Positions 35,334-44,286 of a stretch of 64,000 bases of DNA are shown here, one piece after another. The notes under the pieces were generated by a model. It saw only the letters and a program-made list of their open reading frames with translations. It searched no databases and was not told where the DNA came from. Source of the DNA: Arthrobacter yangruifuii (GTDB lineage Bacteria > Actinomycetota > Actinomycetes > Actinomycetales > Micrococcaceae); NCBI RefSeq assembly GCF_009192775.1, contig NZ_VTFX01000004.1, positions 186,001 to 250,000 of the forward strand, written 5' to 3'. The translations under genes were made by a program, and so were the position numbers. Within the stretch, counting starts at the first letter, position 1. The number at the start of each line of letters is the position of its first letter.

Positions 35334-37019
35334 TTAGGCGTCGACGACAATCGAGGTGATGGCCGGGGTGCGGTTGTAGAAGCGGCGCATCCAGTTGGCG
35401 ACGGCGCGCTCGATGATGTCTTCGAGGTCCTCGCCCTTCGCGCCGCGGCGGTTACCGGCGTTGGCCAGGGCCTTTTCCACGGCTTCCTCGGCCTTGGGCA
35501 GGTCCTCGGACTTGATGGTGAAGCCCTTGGTGAAGAACTCGGCCGGCTCGGCAATGGTGCCCGTGTCGGCGTCGACCAGGGCCAGCACCGTCACGGCACC
35601 TTCCTCGGCCAGCTGCATGCGTTCCTTCAGCGTTTCCTCAGTGGTGTGGCCAACGCTGTCGCCGTCCACGAAGACCAGGTCCACCTGGTGCTTGCCGGAG
35701 ATCGTGGCGCGGCCGCGGCGCAGGTCCACGGTCATGCCGTTCTCGGCGATGACGACGTCCCGCGGATCCATTCCGGTGGCCTCTGCGATGGCTCCGTTGG
35801 CCTTGAGGTGGCGCCATTCGCCGTGCACCGGCATCACGTTGCGCGGCTTGACGATGTTGTAGCAGTAGGCGAGTTCGCCGGCGCTGGCGTGGCCGGAGAC
35901 GTGCACCTTGGCATTGCCCTTGTGCACCACGTTGGCGCCGATCTTGGTCAGGTTGTTGATGATGCCGTAGATGGCGTTCTCGTTACCCGGGATCAGCGAG
36001 CTGGCCATGAGCACGGTGTCGCCCTCGTGGATGCGGATCTGGTGGTCCTTGTTGGCCATCCGGGACAGCGCAGCCATGGGCTCGCCCTGCGAACCGGTGC
36101 AGATCAGCACCACCTTGTGGTCATCGGTGCGCTGCAGGGACTTGAAGTCCACCAGGATGCCCTTGGGGATCTTCAGGTAGCCCAGTTCCTCGGCAATGGT
36201 CATGTTGCGGATCATCGACCGGCCCACGAAGGACACCTTGCGGTTGTAGCGCTCGGCGGCGTCAATGACCTGCTGGATGCGGTGGATGTGGCTGGCGAAG
36301 CTGGAGACGATGATCCGGCGCGGGGCGGTGCGGAACACGGTGTCGATGGCCGGAGCCAATTCCTTTTCCGAGGCCATGAAGCCGGGAACCTCGGCGTTGG
36401 TGGAGTCGGTGAGGAACAGGTCCACGCCCTCCACGCCCAGCCGGGCGAAGCCGGTGAGGTCGGTGATGCGGCGGTCCAGCGGGAACTGGTCCATCTTGAA
36501 GTCGCCGGTGTGCAGCGCCATGCCGGCGGCGGTGCGGATGGCAATGGCCAGGCCGTCCGGGATGGAGTGGTTCACGGCAAGGAATTCAAGGTCGAAGCCG
36601 CCGATGGTGCGGCGGTCACCTTCCTTGACCTGGATCAGCTTGGGCTTGATCCGGTGTTCCTTCAGCTTGGCTTCGATGAAGGCCAGGGTCAGCTTGGAAC
36701 CGACGATGGGGATATCGGAGCGCTCGCGCAGCAGGTAGGGCACGCCGCCGATGTGGTCTTCGTGGCCGTGGGTCAGGACTACGGCAACGACGTCCTGCAG
36801 GCGGTCGCGGATGGCGGTGAAGTCGGGCAGGATGAGGTTGACGCCCGGGTGTTCTTCTTCGGGGAAGAGCACGCCGCAGTCAACGATCAGCAGCTTGCCG
36901 TCGAATTCGAAAACGGTCATGTTCCTGCCGATTTCGCCAAGGCCGCCGAGGTTCATGACACGCATGGTTCCCTTGGCTAGTTCCCGGGGGGCTTTCAGGA
37001 CGGCAGGTGTTCTATTCAC
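35334..37019 (-). CDS. rnj: Ribonuclease J
   Basis: A 561-residue metallo-beta-lactamase/beta-CASP ribonuclease that degrades and matures RNA with endo- and 5'-exonuclease activity. The N-terminus GLGEIGRNMTVFEFDGKLLI is the family hallmark, followed by the zinc motif HGHEDHIGG (84-92), HTGDFKMDQ and the beta-CASP segments SGHASAGELA and NVMPVHGEWRHLKANG. The length and C-terminal dimerisation domain are normal. The GTG at 37019 is the most upstream start; an ATG further in (MRVMNLGG) would remove only a variable tail. It is essential or near-essential in many actinobacteria. Confidence 0.95.
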   Translation of the reverse strand: MNRTPAVLKAPRELAKGTMRVMNLGGLGEIGRNMTVFEFDGKLLIVDCGVLFPEEEHPGVNLILPDFTAIRDRLQDVVAVVLTHGHEDHIGGVPYLLRERSDIPIVGSKLTLAFIEAKLKEHRIKPKLIQVKEGDRRTIGGFDLEFLAVNHSIPDGLAIAIRTAAGMALHTGDFKMDQFPLDRRITDLTGFARLGVEGVDLFLTDSTNAEVPGFMASEKELAPAIDTVFRTAPRRIIVSSFASHIHRIQQVIDAAERYNRKVSFVGRSMIRNMTIAEELGYLKIPKGILVDFKSLQRTDDHKVVLICTGSQGEPMAALSRMANKDHQIRIHEGDTVLMASSLIPGNENAIYGIINNLTKIGANVVHKGNAKVHVSGHASAGELAYCYNIVKPRNVMPVHGEWRHLKANGAIAEATGMDPRDVVIAENGMTVDLRRGRATISGKHQVDLVFVDGDSVGHTTEETLKERMQLAEEGAVTVLALVDADTGTIAEPAEFFTKGFTIKSEDLPKAEEAVEKALANAGNRRGAKGEDLEDIIERAVANWMRRFYNRTPAITSIVVDA

Positions 37020-37209
37020 GGATGATGGTTCTTTCGTCGGGGATGGGATTTCAGGGTGGAACGGCAGCCGTACGGCGGCATTCCGGAAGTCTGTGGTGCG
37101 GCCAGAACAGGGCCGGCAGCTGTTGTGCTTCTTTCATTCTATTGACTTTTCCGCCGCGTCGGGACACCCGGCGCTTCCGGAGAGTCTCCGGACGTCCCAT
37201 GAAGCGGCA

Positions 37210-37443
37210 TCAGGGGCGCTGCAGCGCGTTCTTCTGTGACCGGCTGATCCCGGTGCTGCGGCCGCAGTTGGAGCAGGTAAAGGCGTACCGGCGGCTGGTG
37301 GTGAGCACGGGGATAAAAAAGACCGTCAGGCGGTTGGCCCGCTCTTCCACATGCTGCTCCGCGTAGGCACCGCAGTACTGGCAGGTGGCCGGCCGGGAAA
37401 AGAGCGTGCGGAGTACGGTCTTGAATCCAATGAGCACAAACAC
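37210..37443 (-). CDS. Zinc-ribbon protein
   Basis: A 77-residue protein with an N-terminal hydrophobic/basic stretch (FVLIGFKTVLRTLFSR) and two CxxC pairs, CQYCG and CSNCG, about 35 residues apart, which should bind one zinc ion. The segment NRLTVFFIPVLTTSRRYAFTC between them is typical of the zinc_ribbon_15-like small proteins of Micrococcaceae. Function is not known. It ends 190 bp before the RNase J start region and lies 9 bp downstream of the acetyltransferase gene on the same strand. Confidence 0.8.
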   Translation of the reverse strand: MFVLIGFKTVLRTLFSRPATCQYCGAYAEQHVEERANRLTVFFIPVLTTSRRYAFTCSNCGRSTGISRSQKNALQRP

Positions 37444-37452
37444 CTGACCACT

Positions 37453-38043
37453 CTAGACTGTCCGCACGGGCTTCGCCGGGTTGCCCACCACCACGGTATT
37501 CGGCGGCACGTCACGCGTAACGACGGCGCCGGCTCCCACCACGCTGTTCTCCCCCACCGTGATTCCGGGCAGGATGGTTGCCCCGCCTCCGAGCCAGACG
37601 TTGTTCCCGATGCTGATCGGCCGCGCGGCTTCGAGCTTGTCCCGCCGGGGTCCGGGCTCCACGGGATGCGTGGGAGTCAGCAGCTGGACGTTTGGCCCTA
37701 TCTGAACGTCGTCGCCGATACTGATGGCCGCGACGTCGAGCGCGGTGAGGTTGAAGTTGATGAAGGTGCGCGATCCGACGCTGAGGTATTTGCCGTAGTC
37801 GACAAACAGCGGCGGGCGGATTTCCGTATCCTCACCCAGGCTCCCCAGCAGTTCGGCTAGGACGGTACGGGCCTGCCGGCGGTCGGTGGGCCAGGTCCGG
37901 GCATAGCGGTCCGCCAGTTCCATGGCGCGCAGGCTGTCGGCCGCGAGTTCCGGATCGTCGGCGAGGTAAAGATCACCGGCCATCATCCGCTCCCGCATAG
38001 TCCGGGGATCTCCGGCAAAGTAGTTCCGCGTGTCGGCGTCCAT
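37453..38043 (-). CDS. Sugar O-acetyltransferase (maltose/galactoside acetyltransferase type)
   Basis: A 196-residue LbH acetyltransferase. An N-terminal mac domain (MRERMMAGDLYLADDPELA) precedes a left-handed beta-helix of hexapeptide repeats, with VGSRTFINFN, IGDDVQIGPNVQLLTPTHP, ISIGNNVWLGGGATILPGI and VGENSVVGAGAVVTRDVP. The His in TPTHP is the usual catalytic base. It transfers acetyl from acetyl-CoA to a sugar hydroxyl. The ATG at 38043 starts the mac domain, whereas upstream codons would run into the divergent gene. The zinc-ribbon gene follows 9 bp later. Confidence 0.88.
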   Translation of the reverse strand: MDADTRNYFAGDPRTMRERMMAGDLYLADDPELAADSLRAMELADRYARTWPTDRRQARTVLAELLGSLGEDTEIRPPLFVDYGKYLSVGSRTFINFNLTALDVAAISIGDDVQIGPNVQLLTPTHPVEPGPRRDKLEAARPISIGNNVWLGGGATILPGITVGENSVVGAGAVVTRDVPPNTVVVGNPAKPVRTV

Positions 38044-38140
38044 GGCAACCACTCTAAACGGCGCGCCCCGTGGGCCACAGGAGTACAGACGGCCTTTACT
38101 AAGCTTGCTTAGCAATAATGCTGTTGGATATGTTTCCGGC

Positions 38141-39118
38141 ATGGTGAACCGCAGCCCTCGGCTGGACGCGGACTACATCCTGCCGCTGAAGTGGTCCAAA
38201 GAGACCGGCCTGCCCGAGCTGGTGGGGTATCTCGAGGTGCTCAGCAGGTACGTGCGGGTCCTTGTGGTGGACGGTTCCCCGGACGAGCTGTACTCCAGTC
38301 ACGAAGAGGCTTTTCCTGCCGGCGTACGCCATTGCCGGCCCAGGCATCCCGAGTGTCGGAACGGCAAGGTCAACGGTGTCCTTACCGGCCTCGATGCGGC
38401 CGAGGGAAAATACCTGATCATTGCCGACGACGACGTCCGCTACGCGCCGGCGCAGCTGAGGCGGATCTGCGCACTGCTGGAGGACGCCGACGTCGTCCGT
38501 CCGCAGAACTACTTTGCATCTGGGTCCCCTTTACCCTGGCATGCCCGTTGGGATACCGGACGGACCCTGCTCAACCGGGCGTTCGGCTCGGATTATCCGG
38601 GGACGCTGGCGGTGCGGACAGAGGTGCTTCGGCGGACGCGCGGCTACAGCGGGAATGTCCTGTTCGAAAACCTCGAACTCCTGCGCACCGTCGCAGCTGC
38701 CGGCGGAACCGAACTACGTGCAGATGGCCTGTTCATTGCCCGGCTCCCCTCCTCCACAGCGCAGTTCTTCGGGCAGCGGGTGCGCCAGGCCTATGACGAC
38801 CTGGCCCAACCGGTGCGGCTGGCTGCCGAGCTGTCCCTGCTTCCGCTGCTCTGGCGGACCGCCCGCAGGCCCGGGCGGCTGACCGCTTTTGCCGTGGCCT
38901 GCTCCGTGGCAGCGGAATACGGACGCCGGCGCAACAGCGGGCGGCAGGTGTTCGGACCGATGTCGGCCCTGTGGGCTCCGCTGTGGGTTCTGGAAAGGGC
39001 AGTGTGTGTCTGGCTGGCGGTGCAGTGGCGGCTGCGCGGCGGGATGCCGTATGCCGGTGAGCGGCTGACGACTGCGGCGCATTCGGTCCGCCGGATCAGG
39101 CGGTGGCTGCGGGGGTAG
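38141..39118 (+). CDS. Glycosyltransferase family 2-like protein
   Basis: A 325-residue protein with a GT-A core. LPLKW opens the domain, VVDGSPDELYSSHEEAFP follows, and the metal-binding motif is IIADDDVRYAP. Two hydrophobic helices near the C-terminus (VRLAAELSLLPLLWRTA; LTAFAVACSVAAEYG) suggest membrane association. The ATG at 38141 is the first codon of the conserved domain; a GTG one codon later is equivalent. The acceptor and donor sugars are unknown. It diverges from the acetyltransferase gene by 97 bp, and both may modify a cell-surface glycan. Confidence 0.8.
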   Translation: MVNRSPRLDADYILPLKWSKETGLPELVGYLEVLSRYVRVLVVDGSPDELYSSHEEAFPAGVRHCRPRHPECRNGKVNGVLTGLDAAEGKYLIIADDDVRYAPAQLRRICALLEDADVVRPQNYFASGSPLPWHARWDTGRTLLNRAFGSDYPGTLAVRTEVLRRTRGYSGNVLFENLELLRTVAAAGGTELRADGLFIARLPSSTAQFFGQRVRQAYDDLAQPVRLAAELSLLPLLWRTARRPGRLTAFAVACSVAAEYGRRRNSGRQVFGPMSALWAPLWVLERAVCVWLAVQWRLRGGMPYAGERLTTAAHSVRRIRRWLRG

Positions 39119-39279
39119 ACCGGGCTCCCGCACACATCGTGTCCGCGAGCGCATGCTGCCTCCTAACGGCCTTCGCTGCAACGCCCCTTCAACCCTTGGG
39201 TGTAGTCCGCTAAAAACAGGTAGTAGATCGCGTATTTCTTTGCTTCCTCTGACTGTTTTCACCCGATAAAATCGAACAC

Positions 39280-40947
39280 ATGTTCGAATACTCAGCCGCG
39301 GAGCATCCCGGGCGACCCAATGAGGCCATGGTCAGCAGTGGACTGGTCAGCAGTGGACTGGTCAGCACCTGGGTTGCAGTGCTCGCAGACGAGGCCAGCA
39401 CGGACCCTGCCCGGCAGCCCGACGCCGAACTCATTGACCGGATCCGCGCCCTTGAGGAGCTAAAGGCGGCGGCTGCGGGGGCGCAGGCCCGTGCGGCCGC
39501 AGCGTTCAATCTGTCCCAGCGCCAAAAGCAGGTACTGGCGGAAGTGCCAAAGAGCAAACAAGGCTGCGGTGTGGCCTCTCAGATAGCTCTAGCGCGGAGG
39601 GAATCGGCAAACCGCGGCGGACGGCTGCTCGGATTCGCCAAGGCACTTACGGAGGAAATGCCCTGCACCCTGCACGCGCTGAGTCAGGGAAGCATCAGTG
39701 AGTGGCGGGCAACGCTGCTGGTACGGGAGACCGCGTGCCTGAGTATCGAGGACCGCCGGCAAGTAGACCGGGAAGTAGCGGGCAATCCGGACGTGCTGAA
39801 GACCCTGGGCGACCGGCAGATCATCTCCCGCGCCAGGACGGCCGCGTACCGCCTGGATCCGCAGGCTGCCGTGAACCGGGCTGCGAAGGCCGCTTCCGAA
39901 CGTTTCGTGTCCTGCCGCCCGGCTCCTGACACCATGACCTACCTGACGGGCCTGCTTCCGGTGGCCCAGGGCGTAGGCGTCTTCGCTGTCCTGTCCCGGG
40001 AAGCGGACCGGCTCACGGCGGCAGGGGACGGCCGCACCCGGGGACAGATCATGGCAGACACCCTCGTAGGGCGGGTGACCGGCCAGATGCGGCCGGACGC
40101 CATGAAGGTGGAAATCCAACTGGTCATGACTGACCGGGCGCTGCTTACCGGAGAGTCCGAGCCGGCCTTCGTTCCCGGATACGGTCCGGTTCCGGCGCAG
40201 TGGGCCAGGGATCTTGTCCGGAACCGCAACGGAGGCGAGCGCCAGGCCAAGGGTTCGGGCGGAGGCGGGAGTCAGGACCCGGGCCAGGAGCCAAGCGGGA
40301 GCGAGAATCCTAAAGGCTCCGTCCGAGGCTCGGACGGAGCCGGGAGTCACGACCCGGGTCGCAGTCAGAGCCCGGGTCAGGTTTCGGCCGGCCGCCACAA
40401 GCACCGGAAAGAGCGCTCGCAGGACAGGAACATCCAGACCTTCATTCGCAGGTTGTACACGGCTCCCGAAACCGGTGAGCTGGTTGCCATGGATGCCAGG
40501 GCGCGATTGTTTCCTCCGTCCCTGAGGCGGTTCATTGCCATCCGGGATCAGACCTGCCGAATGCCGTGGTGCGGTGCTCCCATCCGGCACATCGATCACG
40601 TCCGGCCGCACGGTGGAGGCGGTCCCACCAGCATCGACAACGGGCAAGGACTCTGCGAAGCATGCAATCACGCCAAGGAGGCTCCCGGGTGGTCGGCGGA
40701 AGTCGTCAACTCGGCCAGGATCATCAAGCCGCCGGGCACGTCAGCCACATTAGGTGCAGGCACATCAGGTGCAGGCACACTAGGCGCTTCAGGCAGACCG
40801 GGAACAACCGGTCTACCCCGACACACAGTGGAGACCTCCACTCCCACCGGGCACACTTACCGTTCCCTCGTGCCTCCCTTGGCCGGGGCGCCGGAGGCCC
40901 TCTCCCCCGTCGAACAGGTGATGGCGGACCTGGTGTGGGCAGCCTAG
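39280..40947 (+). CDS. DUF222 and HNH-endonuclease domain protein
   Basis: A 555-residue protein of the large actinobacterial DUF222-HNH group (13E12-like). The N-terminal DUF222 spans about 40-290 (ELIDRIRALEELKAAAAGAQ through the VEIQLVMTDRALLTGE region). It is followed by a Gly/Ser/Gln-rich linker (about 320-385). The HNH nuclease is near the C-terminus with CRMPWCGAPIRHIDHVRPH and QGLCEACNHAKEAPGW. The C-terminal Thr/Ala/Gly-rich tail is low complexity. The function of the group is unknown; many copies per genome are common in Micrococcaceae. It contains an in-frame 15-bp duplication near its start. Confidence 0.9.
   Translation: MFEYSAAEHPGRPNEAMVSSGLVSSGLVSTWVAVLADEASTDPARQPDAELIDRIRALEELKAAAAGAQARAAAAFNLSQRQKQVLAEVPKSKQGCGVASQIALARRESANRGGRLLGFAKALTEEMPCTLHALSQGSISEWRATLLVRETACLSIEDRRQVDREVAGNPDVLKTLGDRQIISRARTAAYRLDPQAAVNRAAKAASERFVSCRPAPDTMTYLTGLLPVAQGVGVFAVLSREADRLTAAGDGRTRGQIMADTLVGRVTGQMRPDAMKVEIQLVMTDRALLTGESEPAFVPGYGPVPAQWARDLVRNRNGGERQAKGSGGGGSQDPGQEPSGSENPKGSVRGSDGAGSHDPGRSQSPGQVSAGRHKHRKERSQDRNIQTFIRRLYTAPETGELVAMDARARLFPPSLRRFIAIRDQTCRMPWCGAPIRHIDHVRPHGGGGPTSIDNGQGLCEACNHAKEAPGWSAEVVNSARIIKPPGTSATLGAGTSGAGTLGASGRPGTTGLPRHTVETSTPTGHTYRSLVPPLAGAPEALSPVEQVMADLVWAA
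39331..39367 (+). repeat. In-frame 15-bp tandem repeat inside the DUF222-HNH gene
   Basis: GTCAGCAGTGGACTG occurs at 39331-39345 and 39346-39360, followed by GTCAGCA. It encodes two copies of VSSGL near residue 20. Confidence 0.9.
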
Positions 40948-40997
40948 TCGGGCTTCCCGGCGCTCGCCGACCTCCATGGCATGGGCTCCAGTCCATC

Positions 40998-41064
40998 CCG
41001 CCGGCATCCGTCCCGGTCCGCCAGTCCCGGTCCGCCGGCATCCGTCCCGGGCTGCCAGTCCCGG
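40998..41064. repeat. Imperfect 34-bp tandem repeat between genes
   Basis: Two units beginning CCGCCGGCATCCGTCCCGG at 40998 and 41032 differ by only a few bases. They lie in the gap between the HNH gene and the YrdC-like gene, ending 29 bp before the latter's start. Confidence 0.8.
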
Positions 41065-41093
41065 ACAGTGGCCGCCGCCGGTAGGCTGTTGGA

Positions 41094-41714
41094 ATGGCCA
41101 GATACTTTGACATACACCCGGAAAATCCACAGCCCAGAGCCATCAGCCAGGTGGTCAACCTGCTCGAATCCGGCGGTCTGATCGCCTACCCCACCGACTC
41201 CTGCTACGCACTCGGGGTGAAGCTGGGCAACCGTGAAGGGCTGGACCGGATCCGCCAGATTCGTCAGCTGGATGACAAGCACCACTTCACCCTGGTCTGC
41301 CGGAACTTCGCCCAGCTGGGACAGTTCGTACAGCTGGACAATTCGGTGTTCCGCAGCATCAAGGCCGCCACCCCCGGAAGCTACACCTTCATCCTGCCTG
41401 CGGTTAAGGAAGTGCCCAAGTGGCTGCTCCAGCCCAAGAAGCGGACGGTCGGCGTACGGGTCCCGGACAACACCGTGGTGCAGGCACTCCTGGACAGTCT
41501 TGGCGAACCGCTGCTTTCCAGCACACTGCTGCTGCCCGGGGACGAAGATCCGATGACCGAGGGCTGGGAAATCAAGGAACGGCTGGACCACCAGGTGGAT
41601 GCCGTGATCGATTCCGGCTTCTGCGGCCCTGACCCGACCACCGTCATCGACTTCTCCAGCGGCTCCCCCGAAATTGTCCGGCGCGGAACCGGAGATCCAA
41701 CGCCCTTCGAGTAA
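41094..41714 (+). CDS. YciO/YrdC/Sua5-family protein (L-threonylcarbamoyladenylate synthase-like)
   Basis: A 206-residue protein of the family that makes threonylcarbamoyl-AMP for tRNA t6A37 modification. It matches the YciO branch best: MARYFDIHPENPQPRAISQV at the N-terminus, GGLIAYPTDSCYALGVKL, the KHHFTLVCRNFAQLGQF segment and PGSYTFILPAVKEVPKW. YciO proteins are paralogues of TsaC/Sua5, and their cellular role is less clear, so this is probably not the main t6A enzyme. It is transcribed alone, with no t6A partner genes nearby. Confidence 0.88.
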   Translation: MARYFDIHPENPQPRAISQVVNLLESGGLIAYPTDSCYALGVKLGNREGLDRIRQIRQLDDKHHFTLVCRNFAQLGQFVQLDNSVFRSIKAATPGSYTFILPAVKEVPKWLLQPKKRTVGVRVPDNTVVQALLDSLGEPLLSSTLLLPGDEDPMTEGWEIKERLDHQVDAVIDSGFCGPDPTTVIDFSSGSPEIVRRGTGDPTPFE

Positions 41715-41828
41715 CCCCCGGGGTCGGTGGCCCTTTAAGGGTCCCTGCGGTTGACTCCCCACCGGCGCGCGCTGAGTCTGGCACGCGTCAAGGGGGAACC
41801 AACGCTAGTCACTCGCAGGGGAATCCAC

Positions 41829-44186
41829 ATGAAGAAGACGGCCAGCACATTATCAACGGCGATATTGAGTATCTGCGTCCTCGCGGGATGCGGAGTAGGC
41901 ACCGGGCTTCCGGGCGTTATCGGCGGAACAGGCCATCCCACCAGCCATCCCACAGGCCATCCCGGACCCACCAAAACGCCCACTCCAACACCGACCATCT
42001 CCCCCACCGGCACACCGCCGACGTCGACACCAACCTCACCGCCGCCAACGCAGACACCCACCCCTCCGCCGCCGGACGACGGCGGGGACGACGGCGGCGA
42101 TCATGGCGGTGGTCAAGGCGATGATGACGCCGTCAACGTGATTTTGATGGTCGGTGACGGCATGGGCACCTCGCAGCGGGACGCCATCCGGCTGGCCTCG
42201 GTGGGCCTGTCCGGAGAGCTGGCCATGGATACCCTGCCCCAGGTGGGACGGGTCCACACCAACTCGGCGGACCCCGGCACGTTTGTCACTGATTCGGCCG
42301 CAGCCGCCACGTCCATGGCCACCGGCGTCAAGACCTACAACGGAGCCATCGGCGTAGACCTGGACCAGCAGCCGGTAACCTCGGCCCTGGAAATTGCGGA
42401 ACGGCTCGGCAAGTCCACCGGCCTGGTCACCACCGCCCAGGTCACCGATGCCACTCCGGCCGCCTTCGGCTCGCACGTGCTGGACCGGGATGAGCAGAGT
42501 GCCATCGCCGCCCAGTTCCTGCGCAGTTCCCACCCCGAAGTGATTTTGGGCGGCGGGGAGGACTACTGGTACCCCGCGGGGAACCCGGGACGGCTCCCGG
42601 ACAACCCGGCAGAGGATGACTCCGAAGAGAGCGCCGGCACCGAAGGCAACCTCGTGGAGGAGGCGCAGGAGCAGGGGTACGAATACGTGTGGGACCTGCC
42701 CGGCCTGCAGGCGGCACAGGGCGACCTGCTGCTCGGTTTGTTCGCCAACGAGGAAATGTTCCAGTACGGGGATGACGTCGAGGAGGTCTACAACCCCACG
42801 GTTCCGCTTACCGAAATGACCGGGAAGGCCCTGGAGGTGCTGAACAGCAACCCGGACGACAACGGCTTCTTCCTCATGGTCGAGGAAGAGGGCATCGACG
42901 CGATGAGCCACGTCAACAACGGAGCGCTGACCATCGAGTCCGGCATCCAGTTCGACCGTTCGGTGGCCCTGGCCAAGGAGTTCGCCGAACAGGACGGCAA
43001 CACCCTGCTGATCACGGTGGGTGACCACCAGACCGGCGGCATGACCATAGAACCCCTGGGTGATGCCACCAACCCGGACAGCCCGGTGCAGGAAGAACCC
43101 TTTGACGTCGCCGATTCGGACCAGCAGTTCCGGATTGACTGGACCACCAACGGACACACGGGCGACGACGTTCCCCTGACGGCCATGGGACCCGGTTCGG
43201 AAATGCTTACCGGTGTCTACGAGAACACCCGCATCTTCGATGTCATGGTCTCCGTGATGCGCTCCGGAACGGACCGCGACCTGGACCTCCAGGCACACCG
43301 CGGCGGCCGGGGCGAAAACACGGAGGAATCCCTGGCGGCCTTCGCGCACGCGCTGGAACTCGGCGTGACCACCCTGGAATTGGATACGGTTTTGACCGAG
43401 GACGGCCGGGTGATCGTCTGGCATGACGACACGATTATGGACACGAAGTGCGCCGACACCGCCCCTGCCGCGGCCGGGGACCCGGAGTTTCCGTATGTGG
43501 GTGACCGGGTGGCGGACCTCACCCTGGCGCAGGTGAAGACCCTGGACTGTGGCTTCCAGCAGCTGCCCGGGTTTCCGGAGCAGAATGTGGCGGAAGGCAA
43601 CCGCATTGCCGAACTGCGCGACGTCTACAGGCTTGCCCGCGACTACCGTGCACGCCGGATCCAGTTCAACGTGGAGACCAAGGTGGAGGACGGCCAGGCA
43701 GGCGGTCCGCGCAGCGTCGCCCTGACCAGGGCCGTGGTGAAGGTCGTGCGGGACTCCGGCCGGTCGCGCCGCACCACTATCCAGTCCTTCGATTGGTCCA
43801 CTCTGAACCTCCTGGACCGGATCGCCCCGGACCTGACGCGCGTGGCCCTGGCCGGCACGGCGGAGGAGCTCGGCGTCGGCCAGCCCGGGGCTGCGCCGCA
43901 GCTGGGGGGAATCGACATTGACGATTTCGGCGGCTCCGTGGTCCAGGCAGCCCATTCCCGGGGCTACGACGTCGTCTCCCCCATCGCCACCACCGTGACG
44001 CCGGAGATGGTGCGCAGCGCCCACGAGCTCGGCATGACGGTCATCCCCTGGACGGTGAACGAGGTGGCCGACATGCACGCGCTCATTGACCTGGGTGTGG
44101 ACGGGATCATCACCGATTACCCCACCCGGCTGCGGGCAGTGATGGCGGAGCGGGGATTCGATCTGCCCCGGACCTATCGGCGCTGA
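41829..44186 (+). CDS. Lipoprotein fusion of alkaline phosphatase and glycerophosphodiester phosphodiesterase
   Basis: A 785-residue exported protein. A lipoprotein signal ends in the lipobox LAGC (Cys21). A long Pro/Thr-rich linker with an Asp/Gly-rich end follows to about residue 98. The alkaline phosphatase domain (about 100-485) has ILMVGDGMGTSQRDAIR (metal site), the nucleophile Ser in VTDSAAAATSMATGVKT, and VEEEGIDAMSH and TVGDHQTGG. The GDPD domain (about 490-785) has LQAHRGGRGENTEESLAAF, ELDTVLTEDGRVIVWHDD and the C-terminal GITDYPTRL-type end (IITDYPTRL). Together they could release glycerol phosphate from phosphodiesters and then free phosphate. The ATG at 41829 starts the signal peptide. 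Confidence 0.92.
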   Translation: MKKTASTLSTAILSICVLAGCGVGTGLPGVIGGTGHPTSHPTGHPGPTKTPTPTPTISPTGTPPTSTPTSPPPTQTPTPPPPDDGGDDGGDHGGGQGDDDAVNVILMVGDGMGTSQRDAIRLASVGLSGELAMDTLPQVGRVHTNSADPGTFVTDSAAAATSMATGVKTYNGAIGVDLDQQPVTSALEIAERLGKSTGLVTTAQVTDATPAAFGSHVLDRDEQSAIAAQFLRSSHPEVILGGGEDYWYPAGNPGRLPDNPAEDDSEESAGTEGNLVEEAQEQGYEYVWDLPGLQAAQGDLLLGLFANEEMFQYGDDVEEVYNPTVPLTEMTGKALEVLNSNPDDNGFFLMVEEEGIDAMSHVNNGALTIESGIQFDRSVALAKEFAEQDGNTLLITVGDHQTGGMTIEPLGDATNPDSPVQEEPFDVADSDQQFRIDWTTNGHTGDDVPLTAMGPGSEMLTGVYENTRIFDVMVSVMRSGTDRDLDLQAHRGGRGENTEESLAAFAHALELGVTTLELDTVLTEDGRVIVWHDDTIMDTKCADTAPAAAGDPEFPYVGDRVADLTLAQVKTLDCGFQQLPGFPEQNVAEGNRIAELRDVYRLARDYRARRIQFNVETKVEDGQAGGPRSVALTRAVVKVVRDSGRSRRTTIQSFDWSTLNLLDRIAPDLTRVALAGTAEELGVGQPGAAPQLGGIDIDDFGGSVVQAAHSRGYDVVSPIATTVTPEMVRSAHELGMTVIPWTVNEVADMHALIDLGVDGIITDYPTRLRAVMAERGFDLPRTYRR

Positions 44187-44207
44187 GCTGACCGGGTAAG
44201 CGGGGTC

Positions 44208-44245
44208 ACCGTGTCGGGGCCATGGCACCGGTCCCGACACGGTGC
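44208..44245 (+). terminator. Hairpin after the phosphatase-GDPD gene
   Basis: A perfect 12-bp stem (44208-44219 with 44234-44245) around a 14-nt loop, 22 bp after the stop. The tail is CCCGTTT, a weak U-tract. Confidence 0.65.
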
Positions 44246-44286
44246 CCGTTTGGGGATGCGGCGAAGGCCAGTGCGAAGCTGGACCA

